A DNA stretch of 30,693 nucleotides, taken from CAYZPB01 sp964480445. GTDB taxonomy: Bacteria; Bacillota; Bacilli; Tepidibacillales; Tepidibacillaceae. The stretch's first letter is position 1. Each line of letters starts with the position of its first letter. Under the pieces are notes generated by a model. The model did not search any database. It was not told where the DNA came from and was given only the letters and a program-made list of their open reading frames with translations. The stretch is taken from positions 1 through 30,693 of the forward strand of contig CAYZPB010000005.1 of NCBI GenBank assembly GCA_964480445.1. The letters run 5' to 3'. Positions 15,632 to 22,979 of the stretch are shown here, one piece after another. A program made the translations under genes and the position numbers.

Positions 15632-16918
15632 GTGAGTAAATTGTCTAACACAAATCAAAGTAAGCTTAGAAATATTTTATTTAATCGTAGAAATTGGCTA
15701 ATCTTTGCTTCCGCCCTCTTCTTGATTGGTTTAGCAGGTGGTTTGAACATTTTTATTAACGGCGAAGAGGCTATGGGAACGAGCAATGAAGTTCCCTGGG
15801 GAGCGCTTATTGCCTTTTATATTTACTTCGTAGGTGCTAGTGCTGGATTGGCCTTGGTCGCATCTTTGGGAAGCGTCTTTAATTTTAACCGTTATGAAGT
15901 AATTGGCAAACGTTCTTTACTTGCTGGTATAGCTCTGTTAATTATGGGTTTTTTCGTACTAGCCTTTGAGCTGGGAAGACCACTTAATATGGTTTATCTA
16001 TTCGTTTCGCCCAATGTTTCGTCAGCGATCTTTTGGATGGGGCTAATCTACGGTTTACTATTACTCATATTAATAGTTGAGTTCTATTTAATAGTAGTTA
16101 AGCAAACATATAAATATGCTGCTGCCCTAGGTTTAGTCGTAGTTATCGTTGACGTTGCAGCACATAGTAATCTCGGTGCCGTTTTTGGAAACGTAGTCGC
16201 TAGGCCTTTTTGGCATGGCCCTTTTATACCAATTTATTTGATATTTCTGGCAATACTACTCGGACTAGGAGTACTTGTAGTAATGTTCTATATAATAAAT
16301 AAATTGGATTACTCAAAAGATAAATTTGTCTTCCAAAATGAGCATATAGTCACTGGCTTAGGTAAATTAATGGCGCTCTTTATCGTTATTGTCATTTTCT
16401 TCGCTGGTTGGAATATTTACACCAACTTTTACGGTCAAGCATATGGACAATACGAAGCGATTATGGCCTTACTTAAGGGTCCGATTAGCCCTAGTTTCTG
16501 GATCTTTGAGGTCTTTGTAATGCTCTTGATTCCGCTTTTCTTACTGCTCTGGAAAAAATTTGACCCCAAATGGGTCTCAATTGCCGGTGCTTTAACAATT
16601 GTTGGAAACCTATTCGCTCGGATCAATATTGTACTTGCTGGACAGATCGTTCCACACGAATATATTTTTGGATCAAAAACAGGAAGCGTTGATCCATATA
16701 TTGCCTTAACTGGTTATCATAAAGTTGGCGCCTCACCTTCGGAGTGGGCACTCTTAGTTGGCGCAATCGGTGGTGCAATTTTAATCTACCTAATTGGAGA
16801 ACGCCTTTTCCACTTAGATATGGATAATACTGAAACAGCAGATGACAAAATAACACACGAAAAACTTAGAGGTCGATTTAATAAACGATTTAAAAAAAAT
16901 AAAAAGACTGATGTCTGA
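15632..16918 (+). CDS. NrfD/PsrC-type membrane quinol dehydrogenase subunit
   Basis: 428 residues with about ten hydrophobic segments (near 22-40, 55-85, 97-116, 130-155, 162-180, 197-225, 243-266, 285-310, 317-341, 370-391) and a basic C-terminal tail. VPWGALIAFYIYFVGASAGL and FELGRPLNMVYLF (about 110-122) are typical NrfD blocks. It should oxidise menaquinol and pass electrons to the PsrB-like subunit. The start may be GTG 15632 or TTG 15641; the latter has AGAGGTG 6 nt before it and is equally likely. It lies 5 nt after the PsrB-like gene. Confidence 0.93.
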   Translation: MSKLSNTNQSKLRNILFNRRNWLIFASALFLIGLAGGLNIFINGEEAMGTSNEVPWGALIAFYIYFVGASAGLALVASLGSVFNFNRYEVIGKRSLLAGIALLIMGFFVLAFELGRPLNMVYLFVSPNVSSAIFWMGLIYGLLLLILIVEFYLIVVKQTYKYAAALGLVVVIVDVAAHSNLGAVFGNVVARPFWHGPFIPIYLIFLAILLGLGVLVVMFYIINKLDYSKDKFVFQNEHIVTGLGKLMALFIVIVIFFAGWNIYTNFYGQAYGQYEAIMALLKGPISPSFWIFEVFVMLLIPLFLLLWKKFDPKWVSIAGALTIVGNLFARINIVLAGQIVPHEYIFGSKTGSVDPYIALTGYHKVGASPSEWALLVGAIGGAILIYLIGERLFHLDMDNTETADDKITHEKLRGRFNKRFKKNKKTDV

Positions 16919-16941
16919 TTAACAACAAGGGAGTGCCTTCA

Positions 16942-17589
16942 ATGCGAGATGATTTCCTGGAAAATATAGAGGTAAAAAAAAGGATATATTTACTCTTAGC
17001 TGAATTTATTAAAGAACCAGATTCTTATCACTTTAATCTACTGGCAAGCGGTGAGTTTGATGAAACAATGCAGCAACTTTTTGCAGAAGTGAACTATCAG
17101 TATCCTAAGCAAGAAGTTTTTGTTAATTGCTTTATAGATGAAGGTGAATTAAACAAAGCTTATTTTAATTGTATGTCTGGGAATTTAAATTCAGCCACTC
17201 TACCAGTTGAGTCGTACTTTAAACCATGGACAACTGACGAAAAGAGCGATATGTACAATCTAAAGGGCTATCTGCTCGGCGATTCTGCAGAACATATTAA
17301 ATATCTTTTTAATCACTATAATTTTGAATTACCAGCTGAGTTTCTCAGTATGCCAGATCACTTGATTTTACTTCTAGAATTTCTAACTTTCTTAATTGAA
17401 AGAGAAATGCATGAGGAGGCTGCGCAATTTATTACTGATCACTTTGATTGGTTGCCAGAACTTAAACATGCTTTAGCTAATTCCACGGACTGTCAATTTT
17501 ATCAGAGTCTAATATGCCTAGTAATCAGTGCAACAAGCAACGAACTTAATTATTTGAACGAGTTAAGGGGTGAAAATATTGAAAATTAA
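16942..17589 (+). CDS. TorD/DmsD-family molybdoenzyme chaperone
   Basis: 215 residues from ATG 16942 (AGGGAG 8 nt before; a GTG at 16933 overlaps that site). All-helical, Leu-rich, no signal. The motif MPDHLILLLEFLTFLIERE (about 134-152) is the conserved P-D-H helix of the TorD family, and VESYFKPWTTD near 90 fits too. TorD proteins bind the Tat signal and apo-form of a molybdoenzyme until cofactor is inserted. Here the client is surely the PsrA-like protein of the same operon. The gene end overlaps the next start by 11 nt. Confidence 0.87.
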   Translation: MRDDFLENIEVKKRIYLLLAEFIKEPDSYHFNLLASGEFDETMQQLFAEVNYQYPKQEVFVNCFIDEGELNKAYFNCMSGNLNSATLPVESYFKPWTTDEKSDMYNLKGYLLGDSAEHIKYLFNHYNFELPAEFLSMPDHLILLLEFLTFLIEREMHEEAAQFITDHFDWLPELKHALANSTDCQFYQSLICLVISATSNELNYLNELRGENIEN

Positions 17590-18826
17590 TCGTCTAATCT
17601 TGACTTTTTTTATCGTCGTTACAATAATCCTAACCGGTTGCGGAAATGATAATTATGTCGAAGTCTCGCCAGACTTTGATGCATCGCCTGACCTGTCTCT
17701 CTATATTATTGAGGAAGAACCAGCTCCACCGGAGAACATTGTCGAATATCATCCCAACTTGGAATATGTGGATACCCATTTTTTAAATGAACAATTTAAA
17801 GGTGTTAGTCAAACAAGCTCTGGTCGTATTAACTATGAGCAACCAATGCCGGAATGGGGTTTTGTTCTAGTTGATTCACGCCCACATAATGTCTATATTA
17901 AGGGGCACATTAATGGAGCAATCAATATTCCTGATGCTGAGTTTGCTCAACATACACAGATGTTACCTGATGACAAGGATCAACTCTTAATATTTTATTG
18001 TGGTGGCCTAAGTTGTGAGCTTAGTGCTGCTTCCGCAATAAAGGCTATTGAGCTAGGATACACTAACGTTAAGGTGTATCAGGAGGGTACACCTTATTGG
18101 CAAGGCAAAGGTAACTATCTTGTTGTGACAGAAGAATATATCAAAGATTTAATCATGGAAACCTACATGTCAAGAAACGACCTTCCGCCATTTTATCTAC
18201 TAGATGCTAGACCATATTCTTCATATTTTAAGTCACATATTCCAAACTCTATGCATCTCGATAACACACAGTATCTGGTGAAGTATACTGGCTATCTGCC
18301 AATCGAAAAAGATGCTTTAATTATTACCTATTGTGGAGGGTTTGATTGCATAAAAAGCCATAGTTTAGCTGAAGATTTGATGAAAGATGGATATACTAAC
18401 GTTCGTGTTTTTGCAGGGGGACTTCCTGCTTGGGAAAATTCTAAACTACCCACTTTTGGAACGGAAGGTATAAGAACTGATTTTGACGTTTCAGCTGGCA
18501 AAGTTAATCGAGGTTTACAGCCAACTCAGTTTGCAGAAAAAATGACTGACTCAAATACGCTAATACTTGACGTGCGCAGTGCAGCTGAGCGCGCTAATGG
18601 CGCAATCAAGGGATCAATCAACATACCAGATGTGGAAATTCATGCAAACCCAGCTGCGATAGCTGAACAACTGCCAGCAGATAAAACGACTACAATCCTG
18701 ATTCACTGTGCAAGCGGTGCTAGGGCGGGCGGAGTCGTTGATAAAATTGTCGATCTCGGCTATCCTAATACTTTTTATCTTGATGGTCGCATCACTATCG
18801 ATAAAAGCGGAAATTATGCCTTTTAA
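17579..18826 (+). CDS. Triple-rhodanese lipoprotein
   Basis: 415 residues from TTG 17579; AAGGGG lies 8 nt before it, while GTG 17570 abuts that site. Lipobox IILTGCG (Cys21). Three rhodanese domains: domain 1 (about 75-175) with FYCGGLSCELS (Cys141, Cys146), domain 2 (about 195-290) with TYCGGFDCIKS (Cys252, Cys257), and domain 3 (about 312-412) with IHCASGARAG (Cys377). All keep the catalytic Cys. The first two share a C-x4-C loop not seen in the third, which could allow a disulfide or polysulfide relay. It is last in the respiratory operon and should sit outside the membrane beside the PsrABC-like enzyme, feeding it sulfane sulfur. Confidence 0.88.
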   Translation: MKINRLILTFFIVVTIILTGCGNDNYVEVSPDFDASPDLSLYIIEEEPAPPENIVEYHPNLEYVDTHFLNEQFKGVSQTSSGRINYEQPMPEWGFVLVDSRPHNVYIKGHINGAINIPDAEFAQHTQMLPDDKDQLLIFYCGGLSCELSAASAIKAIELGYTNVKVYQEGTPYWQGKGNYLVVTEEYIKDLIMETYMSRNDLPPFYLLDARPYSSYFKSHIPNSMHLDNTQYLVKYTGYLPIEKDALIITYCGGFDCIKSHSLAEDLMKDGYTNVRVFAGGLPAWENSKLPTFGTEGIRTDFDVSAGKVNRGLQPTQFAEKMTDSNTLILDVRSAAERANGAIKGSINIPDVEIHANPAAIAEQLPADKTTTILIHCASGARAGGVVDKIVDLGYPNTFYLDGRITIDKSGNYAF

Positions 18827-18873
18827 ATTAGTTAATTTATAATCAAGCGATGAAGTTAATTATCTAAATATGA

Positions 18874-18879
18874 TATAAT
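18874..18879 (+). promoter_or_regulatory. Candidate -10 box of the rubrerythrin gene
   Basis: TATAAT lies 41 nt before the rubrerythrin start. The best -35 at 17 nt is TGAAGT, which is poor. A lone TTATAAT just upstream recalls half of a PerR box, but the second half is missing. Confidence 0.4.
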
Positions 18880-18920
18880 ATACTAAATCGTTATTATAAA
18901 TTACAAAGGGGAGATTGCAA

Positions 18921-19511
18921 ATGAACTTGAAAGGAACTAAAACTGCAGAGAATTTATTGAAATCTTTTGCTGGTGAATCACAGGCACGTAATCGCTATAC
19001 TTATTATGCTTCAGTAGCTGATAAAGAAGGTTACAAGCAAATTCGTAATATCTTTATTGAAACTGCTGACAACGAAAAGGAGCATGCTAAAAGATTTTAT
19101 AAATTTTTGCTTGCGGGATTTGAAGGCGATTTACCAGCAATGATCGAGATGACAGCAACATATCCGGTTGCCCAAGGTGACACTTATGATAATCTTTTAG
19201 CAGCAGCTGCCGGCGAAAAAGAAGAGTGGGACGTACTCTATCCAGAGTTTGCAAAAGTAGCTGACGAAGAAGGTTTTCCGGAAATTGCAAAAGCCTTCCG
19301 CTATATAGCTGATGCTGAAGTTCGGCATGAGACAAGATTTAACAAACTTGCTGATAACATTAAAAATGGTGAAGTGTTTAAAAAATCCGAAAAAGTTTTA
19401 TGGAAATGCGGTAACTGTGGCTACATCCATGAAGGCGAAGAGGCAGTAGAAGAATGCCCAGCATGCATACACTCACAAGCACACTTTGAACTATTTGCAG
19501 AAACTTATTAA
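18921..19511 (+). CDS. Rubrerythrin
   Basis: 196 residues from ATG 18921 (GGGGAG 7 nt before; a TTG at 18915 is in frame but poorly spaced). The N-terminal four-helix di-iron domain has KSFAGESQARNRYTYY, NEKEHAKRF and DAEVRHETRF, giving the expected Glu and E-x-x-H ligands. The C-terminal rubredoxin-like site is C-G-N-C-G-Y and C-P-A-C near residues 160-180; the usual Gly after the last Cys is Ile. Rubrerythrin reduces hydrogen peroxide in the cytoplasm of anaerobes. It is a single gene closed by a strong terminator. Confidence 0.95.
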   Translation: MNLKGTKTAENLLKSFAGESQARNRYTYYASVADKEGYKQIRNIFIETADNEKEHAKRFYKFLLAGFEGDLPAMIEMTATYPVAQGDTYDNLLAAAAGEKEEWDVLYPEFAKVADEEGFPEIAKAFRYIADAEVRHETRFNKLADNIKNGEVFKKSEKVLWKCGNCGYIHEGEEAVEECPACIHSQAHFELFAETY

Positions 19512-19531
19512 TAGAATTACAGGGAATATAT

Positions 19532-19567
19532 AAAGGCTATCTAGGAAACTAGATAGCCTTTTTTTTA
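19532..19567 (+). terminator. Intrinsic terminator after rubrerythrin
   Basis: AAGGCTATCTAG pairs with CTAGATAGCCTT around a GAAA loop (stem 19533-19544 with 19549-19560), followed by a run of T to 19566. It ends the rubrerythrin message just before the convergent patatin gene. Confidence 0.93.
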
Positions 19568-19575
19568 TTCGTTAG

Positions 19576-20793
19576 CTAGTCTCGATCGAGAATTATTCTA
19601 GCCCAGTTTAAAACTAACTCTTTTTTAAATAATGGCCTAATTATAAGTGATTTCCGTAAAAATCCTGGAACCCTGTCGAAATCAAAAGAATCAAAATCAA
19701 TAGTATCAAGTCCTTTTAAAATTTCCTGGGTAAGCTCTTTATAAGTATAAGCTCTAAGCCTCTCAACTCCAGCTGCCATTGCAAATATTTCAATAAACTT
19801 CAAAACAATTTCTCTATAACTTGCTTCCTTATCAAGATTGGCTTGGCGTGTAAAGGCAGGGATCAATCTCTCAAATAGAACTCGCCGCGTTGAACCTCCA
19901 CTTATATTAATTTCCTGAGCCATTTCCAAAATATGTTCTTCGTCTAAATCTAATAAAATATCAATAAAATACCTATCATCTGGGATATCTTCTATATAGT
20001 AGTGTGTTCCCTCGTACTTTTCAAAAGTCTTAAGTGCATCTAAATAACCCAGTTTCAAATTATTTCGTGAACGTTGCTCACTAAAATCTAATGGCGAACC
20101 AAGATCATCTGAAGGAACTATAGAAATAATATTTGCATCCTTCATCCTAAATGCCTTTTTCATCCCAAGCGATTTTAACTCAATACTGATAATATCTTTA
20201 TAACCTAACTGATAAACCATATCAATTGGTAAATTATCATAAAAACCACCATCTAGAAATTTCTTATCATCACCATTATCCAATTTAAACACTGGTAAAG
20301 AAGACGATCCTAACAGATAATCAGCAATCTCACCTTCTGGTATGTCATCAACATAAACTTTTATTGGTTTCCAATCTGTTAAAGATATGGTCACCAGACC
20401 AAAGTCGATTGACGACTCCCTAATTAAATTCTCATCAACATGCTCTGTAATTAAATTATGTAATGGCTCGACATCTAGCCCCTTATTACTCAATGTATTT
20501 CTAATGTATTCAATATAACGAGCCCAGTTTTTAAATTTTATATTAAAAGAAACCAGTTCATTATAAATTTCATTGTCTCCAGTAAAAACAAGATCAGGAC
20601 TCATATTAGACCAGAGTTCATAGGCCGCATCAAATTTATCTTGAACGATAAAGGCAGCATTTAAAGCACCAACAGAGGTACCTGCCACAGCGCCAATTTC
20701 AATCTCCAATTCGCGAAGCGCTTGCCATACCCCAATCTGATAGCCGCCCTTTCCGCCACCACCTTCTAATACAAGTCCATAAGTTTTAACCAT
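19576..20793 (-). CDS. Patatin-like phospholipase
   Basis: 405 residues. GLVLEGGGGKGGYQIG (about 6-21) is the oxyanion glycine loop, GTSVG (about 38-42, nucleophile Ser40) the lipase elbow, and FLDGGFYDNLP (Asp181) the DGG motif. Together they form the Ser-Asp dyad of patatin family lipid acyl hydrolases. The part after about residue 290 is helical and not assigned. No signal peptide, so it acts in the cytoplasm or at the inner membrane face. AAAGGGG precedes the ATG. It follows the small coiled-coil gene by 19 nt, in one probable operon. Confidence 0.9.
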   Translation of the reverse strand: MVKTYGLVLEGGGGKGGYQIGVWQALRELEIEIGAVAGTSVGALNAAFIVQDKFDAAYELWSNMSPDLVFTGDNEIYNELVSFNIKFKNWARYIEYIRNTLSNKGLDVEPLHNLITEHVDENLIRESSIDFGLVTISLTDWKPIKVYVDDIPEGEIADYLLGSSSLPVFKLDNGDDKKFLDGGFYDNLPIDMVYQLGYKDIISIELKSLGMKKAFRMKDANIISIVPSDDLGSPLDFSEQRSRNNLKLGYLDALKTFEKYEGTHYYIEDIPDDRYFIDILLDLDEEHILEMAQEINISGGSTRRVLFERLIPAFTRQANLDKEASYREIVLKFIEIFAMAAGVERLRAYTYKELTQEILKGLDTIDFDSFDFDRVPGFLRKSLIIRPLFKKELVLNWARIILDRD

Positions 20794-20812
20794 TGCAAGT
20801 AATCCCCTTTAT

Positions 20813-21214
20813 CTAATCTTTAAATCTTGACTTCGCTTTATCTATCGCCTCGCTTAAGCTCTTGGTTGATTTTTCTATTCCAGCCTTAAGGTCTTGCCAT
20901 ACCTCGTCCTTAACCTCATCAAAATCCTCAAACTTCTCCTTACCCTCTTCTACACGTTGCTTCATAATATTAATAACCTCGTTATACTTATCTTTCAATT
21001 CTTTCCGCCACTTATCCTCATGCTCAGAATAGAAAATTTCAAGCAAAATTAAGCTTTCTTCTAACTTTAACTCAAGAGAAATAATGTCGATTAGGTACTT
21101 TGCTTTCGTTTTCTCATCCGCTGAATCATAAATTTCTTTTAATGCATCGAATTCATCATTCCATTTATCAATTTGTTTCTCTAACAATAAAATCCGCTCA
21201 TCCCAATTTGTCAT
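20813..21214 (-). CDS. Small charged helical (coiled-coil) protein
   Basis: 133 residues, nearly all helix-forming and rich in Lys, Glu and Asp, with no Cys and no signal or membrane segment. Heptad-like spacing runs through most of it, such as ERILLLEKQIDKWNDEFDAL near the start. AAGGAGTGAGTTGAA before the ATG is a good ribosome site. I do not recognise the family. It sits 19 nt upstream of the patatin gene and is probably co-transcribed with it, so it may be a partner or regulator of that lipase. Confidence 0.75.
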   Translation of the reverse strand: MTNWDERILLLEKQIDKWNDEFDALKEIYDSADEKTKAKYLIDIISLELKLEESLILLEIFYSEHEDKWRKELKDKYNEVINIMKQRVEEGKEKFEDFDEVKDEVWQDLKAGIEKSTKSLSEAIDKAKSRFKD

Positions 21215-21281
21215 TTCAACTCACTCCTTATTATATATTTTGGTATAGCTTAATTATACATTAAAAACCATAAAAAAACAC

Positions 21282-21310
21282 TTGACAATCCTTACAATTT
21301 AAAATAATAT
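21282..21310 (+). promoter_or_regulatory. Promoter of the T-box/trpB unit
   Basis: A consensus TTGACA (21282-21287) is followed after 17 nt by TAATAT (21305-21310). It lies about 50 nt before stem I of the T-box. It is the best sigma-A promoter in the window. Confidence 0.8.
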
Positions 21311-21542
21311 GTTTCACAATAGAATATGTATTCAATGATTGGAAGTAGTAGGAATTAAATTAACTTTTAGAGAGTCGATGTCTAGGTGAAAAATCGATAA
21401 GAAGATTGATTCTGAATGGATCCATGAGAAGTTAGGTGAAATAATAGTAGCTGCGACCGTACTCCCACGTTACAGGGATAGAATATAGATCAGATTGATT
21501 TGTATTTGAAAGAGATAAAACACTTAGGTGGTATAACGAAGT

Positions 21543-21570
21543 AACTTCGTCCTTGGGATGAAGTTTTTTT
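21543..21570 (+). terminator. T-box terminator 1
   Basis: AACTTCGTCC (21543-21552) pairs with GGATGAAGTT (21556-21565, one G-T pair), loop TTG, followed by T to 21570. Its left arm is shared with antiterminator 1. Confidence 0.88.
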
Positions 21571-21605
21571 ATGCCAGTGTTTTAAGTTAGGTGGTACCGT
21601 GGACT

Positions 21606-21647
21606 AAACTGCCCTAATCTATTGATTGGGGCAGTTTATATTATTTT
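21606..21647 (+). terminator. T-box terminator 2
   Basis: AAACTGCCCTAATC (21606-21619) pairs with GATTGGGGCAGTTT (21624-21637), 14 bp with one G-T pair and a TATT loop. The tail ATATTATTTT is poorer in T than that of terminator 1. Its left arm contains CCTAA, used by antiterminator 2. Confidence 0.82.
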
Positions 21648-21662
21648 GTAGGAGTGTTTAGA

Positions 21663-21686
21663 ATGATATTTTATTATCCGCCTTGA
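21663..21686 (+). CDS. Possible 7-codon leader ORF between T-box and trpB
   Basis: ATG at 21663 encodes MIFYYPP and stops at TGA 21684-21686. GTAGGAG lies 8 nt before the ATG, a good ribosome site. The segment GGAGTGTTTAGAATG (21651-21665) is nearly repeated as GGAGATGTTTAGAATG (21736-21751) at the real trpB start. It may be a duplication relic. It contains no Trp codon, so it is not a classical trp leader peptide. Confidence 0.3.
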   Translation: MIFYYPP

Positions 21687-21748
21687 AATTTATTTACTAA
21701 TATTAGAAACACTAAAATATATAATTATAAAATAAGGAGATGTTTAGA

Positions 21749-22936
21749 ATGTCAAAAAATATAAAAGAGCTTGAATTTGGTAGGTTTGGCGGTCAATTTG
21801 TTCCACCGCCAGTAATTGCAGCATTAAAAGAATTAGAAGCAGAGTTGGAAAAGGCTTTGAAAGACCCCGCTTTTAAGGAAGAGTACTTATACTATCTAAA
21901 TGAATATGCTGGTCGTCCGAGTCCTCTTTATTATGCAGAAAATATTACTAAAGATTTAGGCGGTGCCAAGATTTATCTTAAGCGTGAAGACCTAAACCAT
22001 ACTGGATCACACAAAATAAATAATACAATCGGTCAGATACTTTTAGCTAAAAGAATGGGTAAAAAGAAAATAATCGCTGAGACAGGTGCCGGCCAACACG
22101 GTGTTGCAGCAGCTACTGCCGCTGCGATGTTTGGCATAGAATGTGATGTTTATCAAGGCGCTGAAGATATGAGAAGACAGGAGCTTAATGTTTTCCGCAT
22201 GGAAATGCTAGGTGCGCGAGTCCATCCTGTTAACGTAGGAATGAAAACACTGGCTGAAGCAGTTGATGCTGCTATTAATGCTTGGGTTGAAAACGTTGCA
22301 GATACTTTTTATCTGCTTGGTTCTGTTGTTGGTCCTCACCCCTACCCAACTATTGTAAAGGAATTTCAGAAAATAATTGGTGAGGAAGCAATTGAACAAA
22401 TTAAAAACAAGGAGGGACGCCTACCTGATTACTGCGTAGCCTGTGTCGGTGGTGGCAGTAATGCAATGGGCTTATTCAATGCCTTCCTACCATACGAAGA
22501 AGTTAAGCTTATTGGTGTTGAAGCTGGTGGTAAGGGAATTGATACAGATATGAATGCGGCGAAATTAACACTAGGTAGGGAAGGTATAATACATGGAATG
22601 AATACCATGGCCCTTCTTGATGAGGAGGAAAACCCAATGCCAGTCTATTCAATCTCTGCTGGCCTAGACTATCCAGGGGTTGGACCACAGCACGCTTACT
22701 TGCAAGATATTAATCGTGCCGAGTATGTCGTTGCTACTGATGATGAAGCAGTCGATGCATTTCTTTATCTATCAAAAAAAGAAGGAATAATACCCGCGAT
22801 TGAAAGTTCACATGCACTCGCACACGTGATGAAGCTTGCTCCAACGCTTTCTAAGGATCAATTAATTATTGTGAACCTTTCTGGTCGAGGTGATAAGGAC
22901 GTCGATTTAGTTGCTGAATATTTGAAACAAAAATAA
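21749..22936 (+). CDS. trpB: Tryptophan synthase beta chain, orphan
   Basis: 395 residues from ATG 21749 (AAGGAG 9 nt before; ATG 21740 overlaps the site). FGRFGGQFVPPPVI, KREDLNHTGSHKINNTIGQ (PLP Lys89), AETGAGQHGVAAATAAA (Glu111), the phosphate loop CVGGGSNAMG, SISAGLDYPGVGPQH and NLSGRGDKD are all intact, so it is a functional TrpB1-type enzyme that joins indole and serine to make tryptophan. No trpA or other trp gene is next to it; a nitroreductase follows. It stands behind the Trp-specific T-box. It may act as a stand-alone indole-scavenging enzyme or pair with a distant TrpA. Confidence 0.95.
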   Translation: MSKNIKELEFGRFGGQFVPPPVIAALKELEAELEKALKDPAFKEEYLYYLNEYAGRPSPLYYAENITKDLGGAKIYLKREDLNHTGSHKINNTIGQILLAKRMGKKKIIAETGAGQHGVAAATAAAMFGIECDVYQGAEDMRRQELNVFRMEMLGARVHPVNVGMKTLAEAVDAAINAWVENVADTFYLLGSVVGPHPYPTIVKEFQKIIGEEAIEQIKNKEGRLPDYCVACVGGGSNAMGLFNAFLPYEEVKLIGVEAGGKGIDTDMNAAKLTLGREGIIHGMNTMALLDEEENPMPVYSISAGLDYPGVGPQHAYLQDINRAEYVVATDDEAVDAFLYLSKKEGIIPAIESSHALAHVMKLAPTLSKDQLIIVNLSGRGDKDVDLVAEYLKQK

Positions 22937-22979
22937 TCCTTTGTCTGGTTATAAAAATGTTATGAAAGGAATAATGAAA

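Larger units (their letters stand above)
21362..21647 (+). promoter_or_regulatory. Tryptophan T-box with one specifier stem and two antiterminator modules
   Basis: Stem I: AACTT (21362-21366) pairs with AAGTT (21429-21433); AGAGAG at 21369-21374; an apical TCGAT/ATCGA stem carrying GGTGAAA; then GAATGGATC, where TGG (21417-21419) is the specifier codon for Trp. Module 1: AGG-TGGTATA-ACGAAG-taa-CTTCGT-CCT (21526-21553), an antiterminator with a 7-nt bulge, overlapping terminator 21543-21570. Module 2: TTAGG-TGGTACC (21587-21598) closing with CCTAA (21613-21617), overlapping terminator 21606-21637. Only about 16 nt separate terminator 1 from module 2, so there is no second stem I. Uncharged tRNA-Trp should favour read-through into trpB. 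Confidence 0.88.

Noticed and set aside
18834..18900. PerR box before rubrerythrin
   Set aside because: Only one TTATAAT half-site is present; the opposing half is missing.
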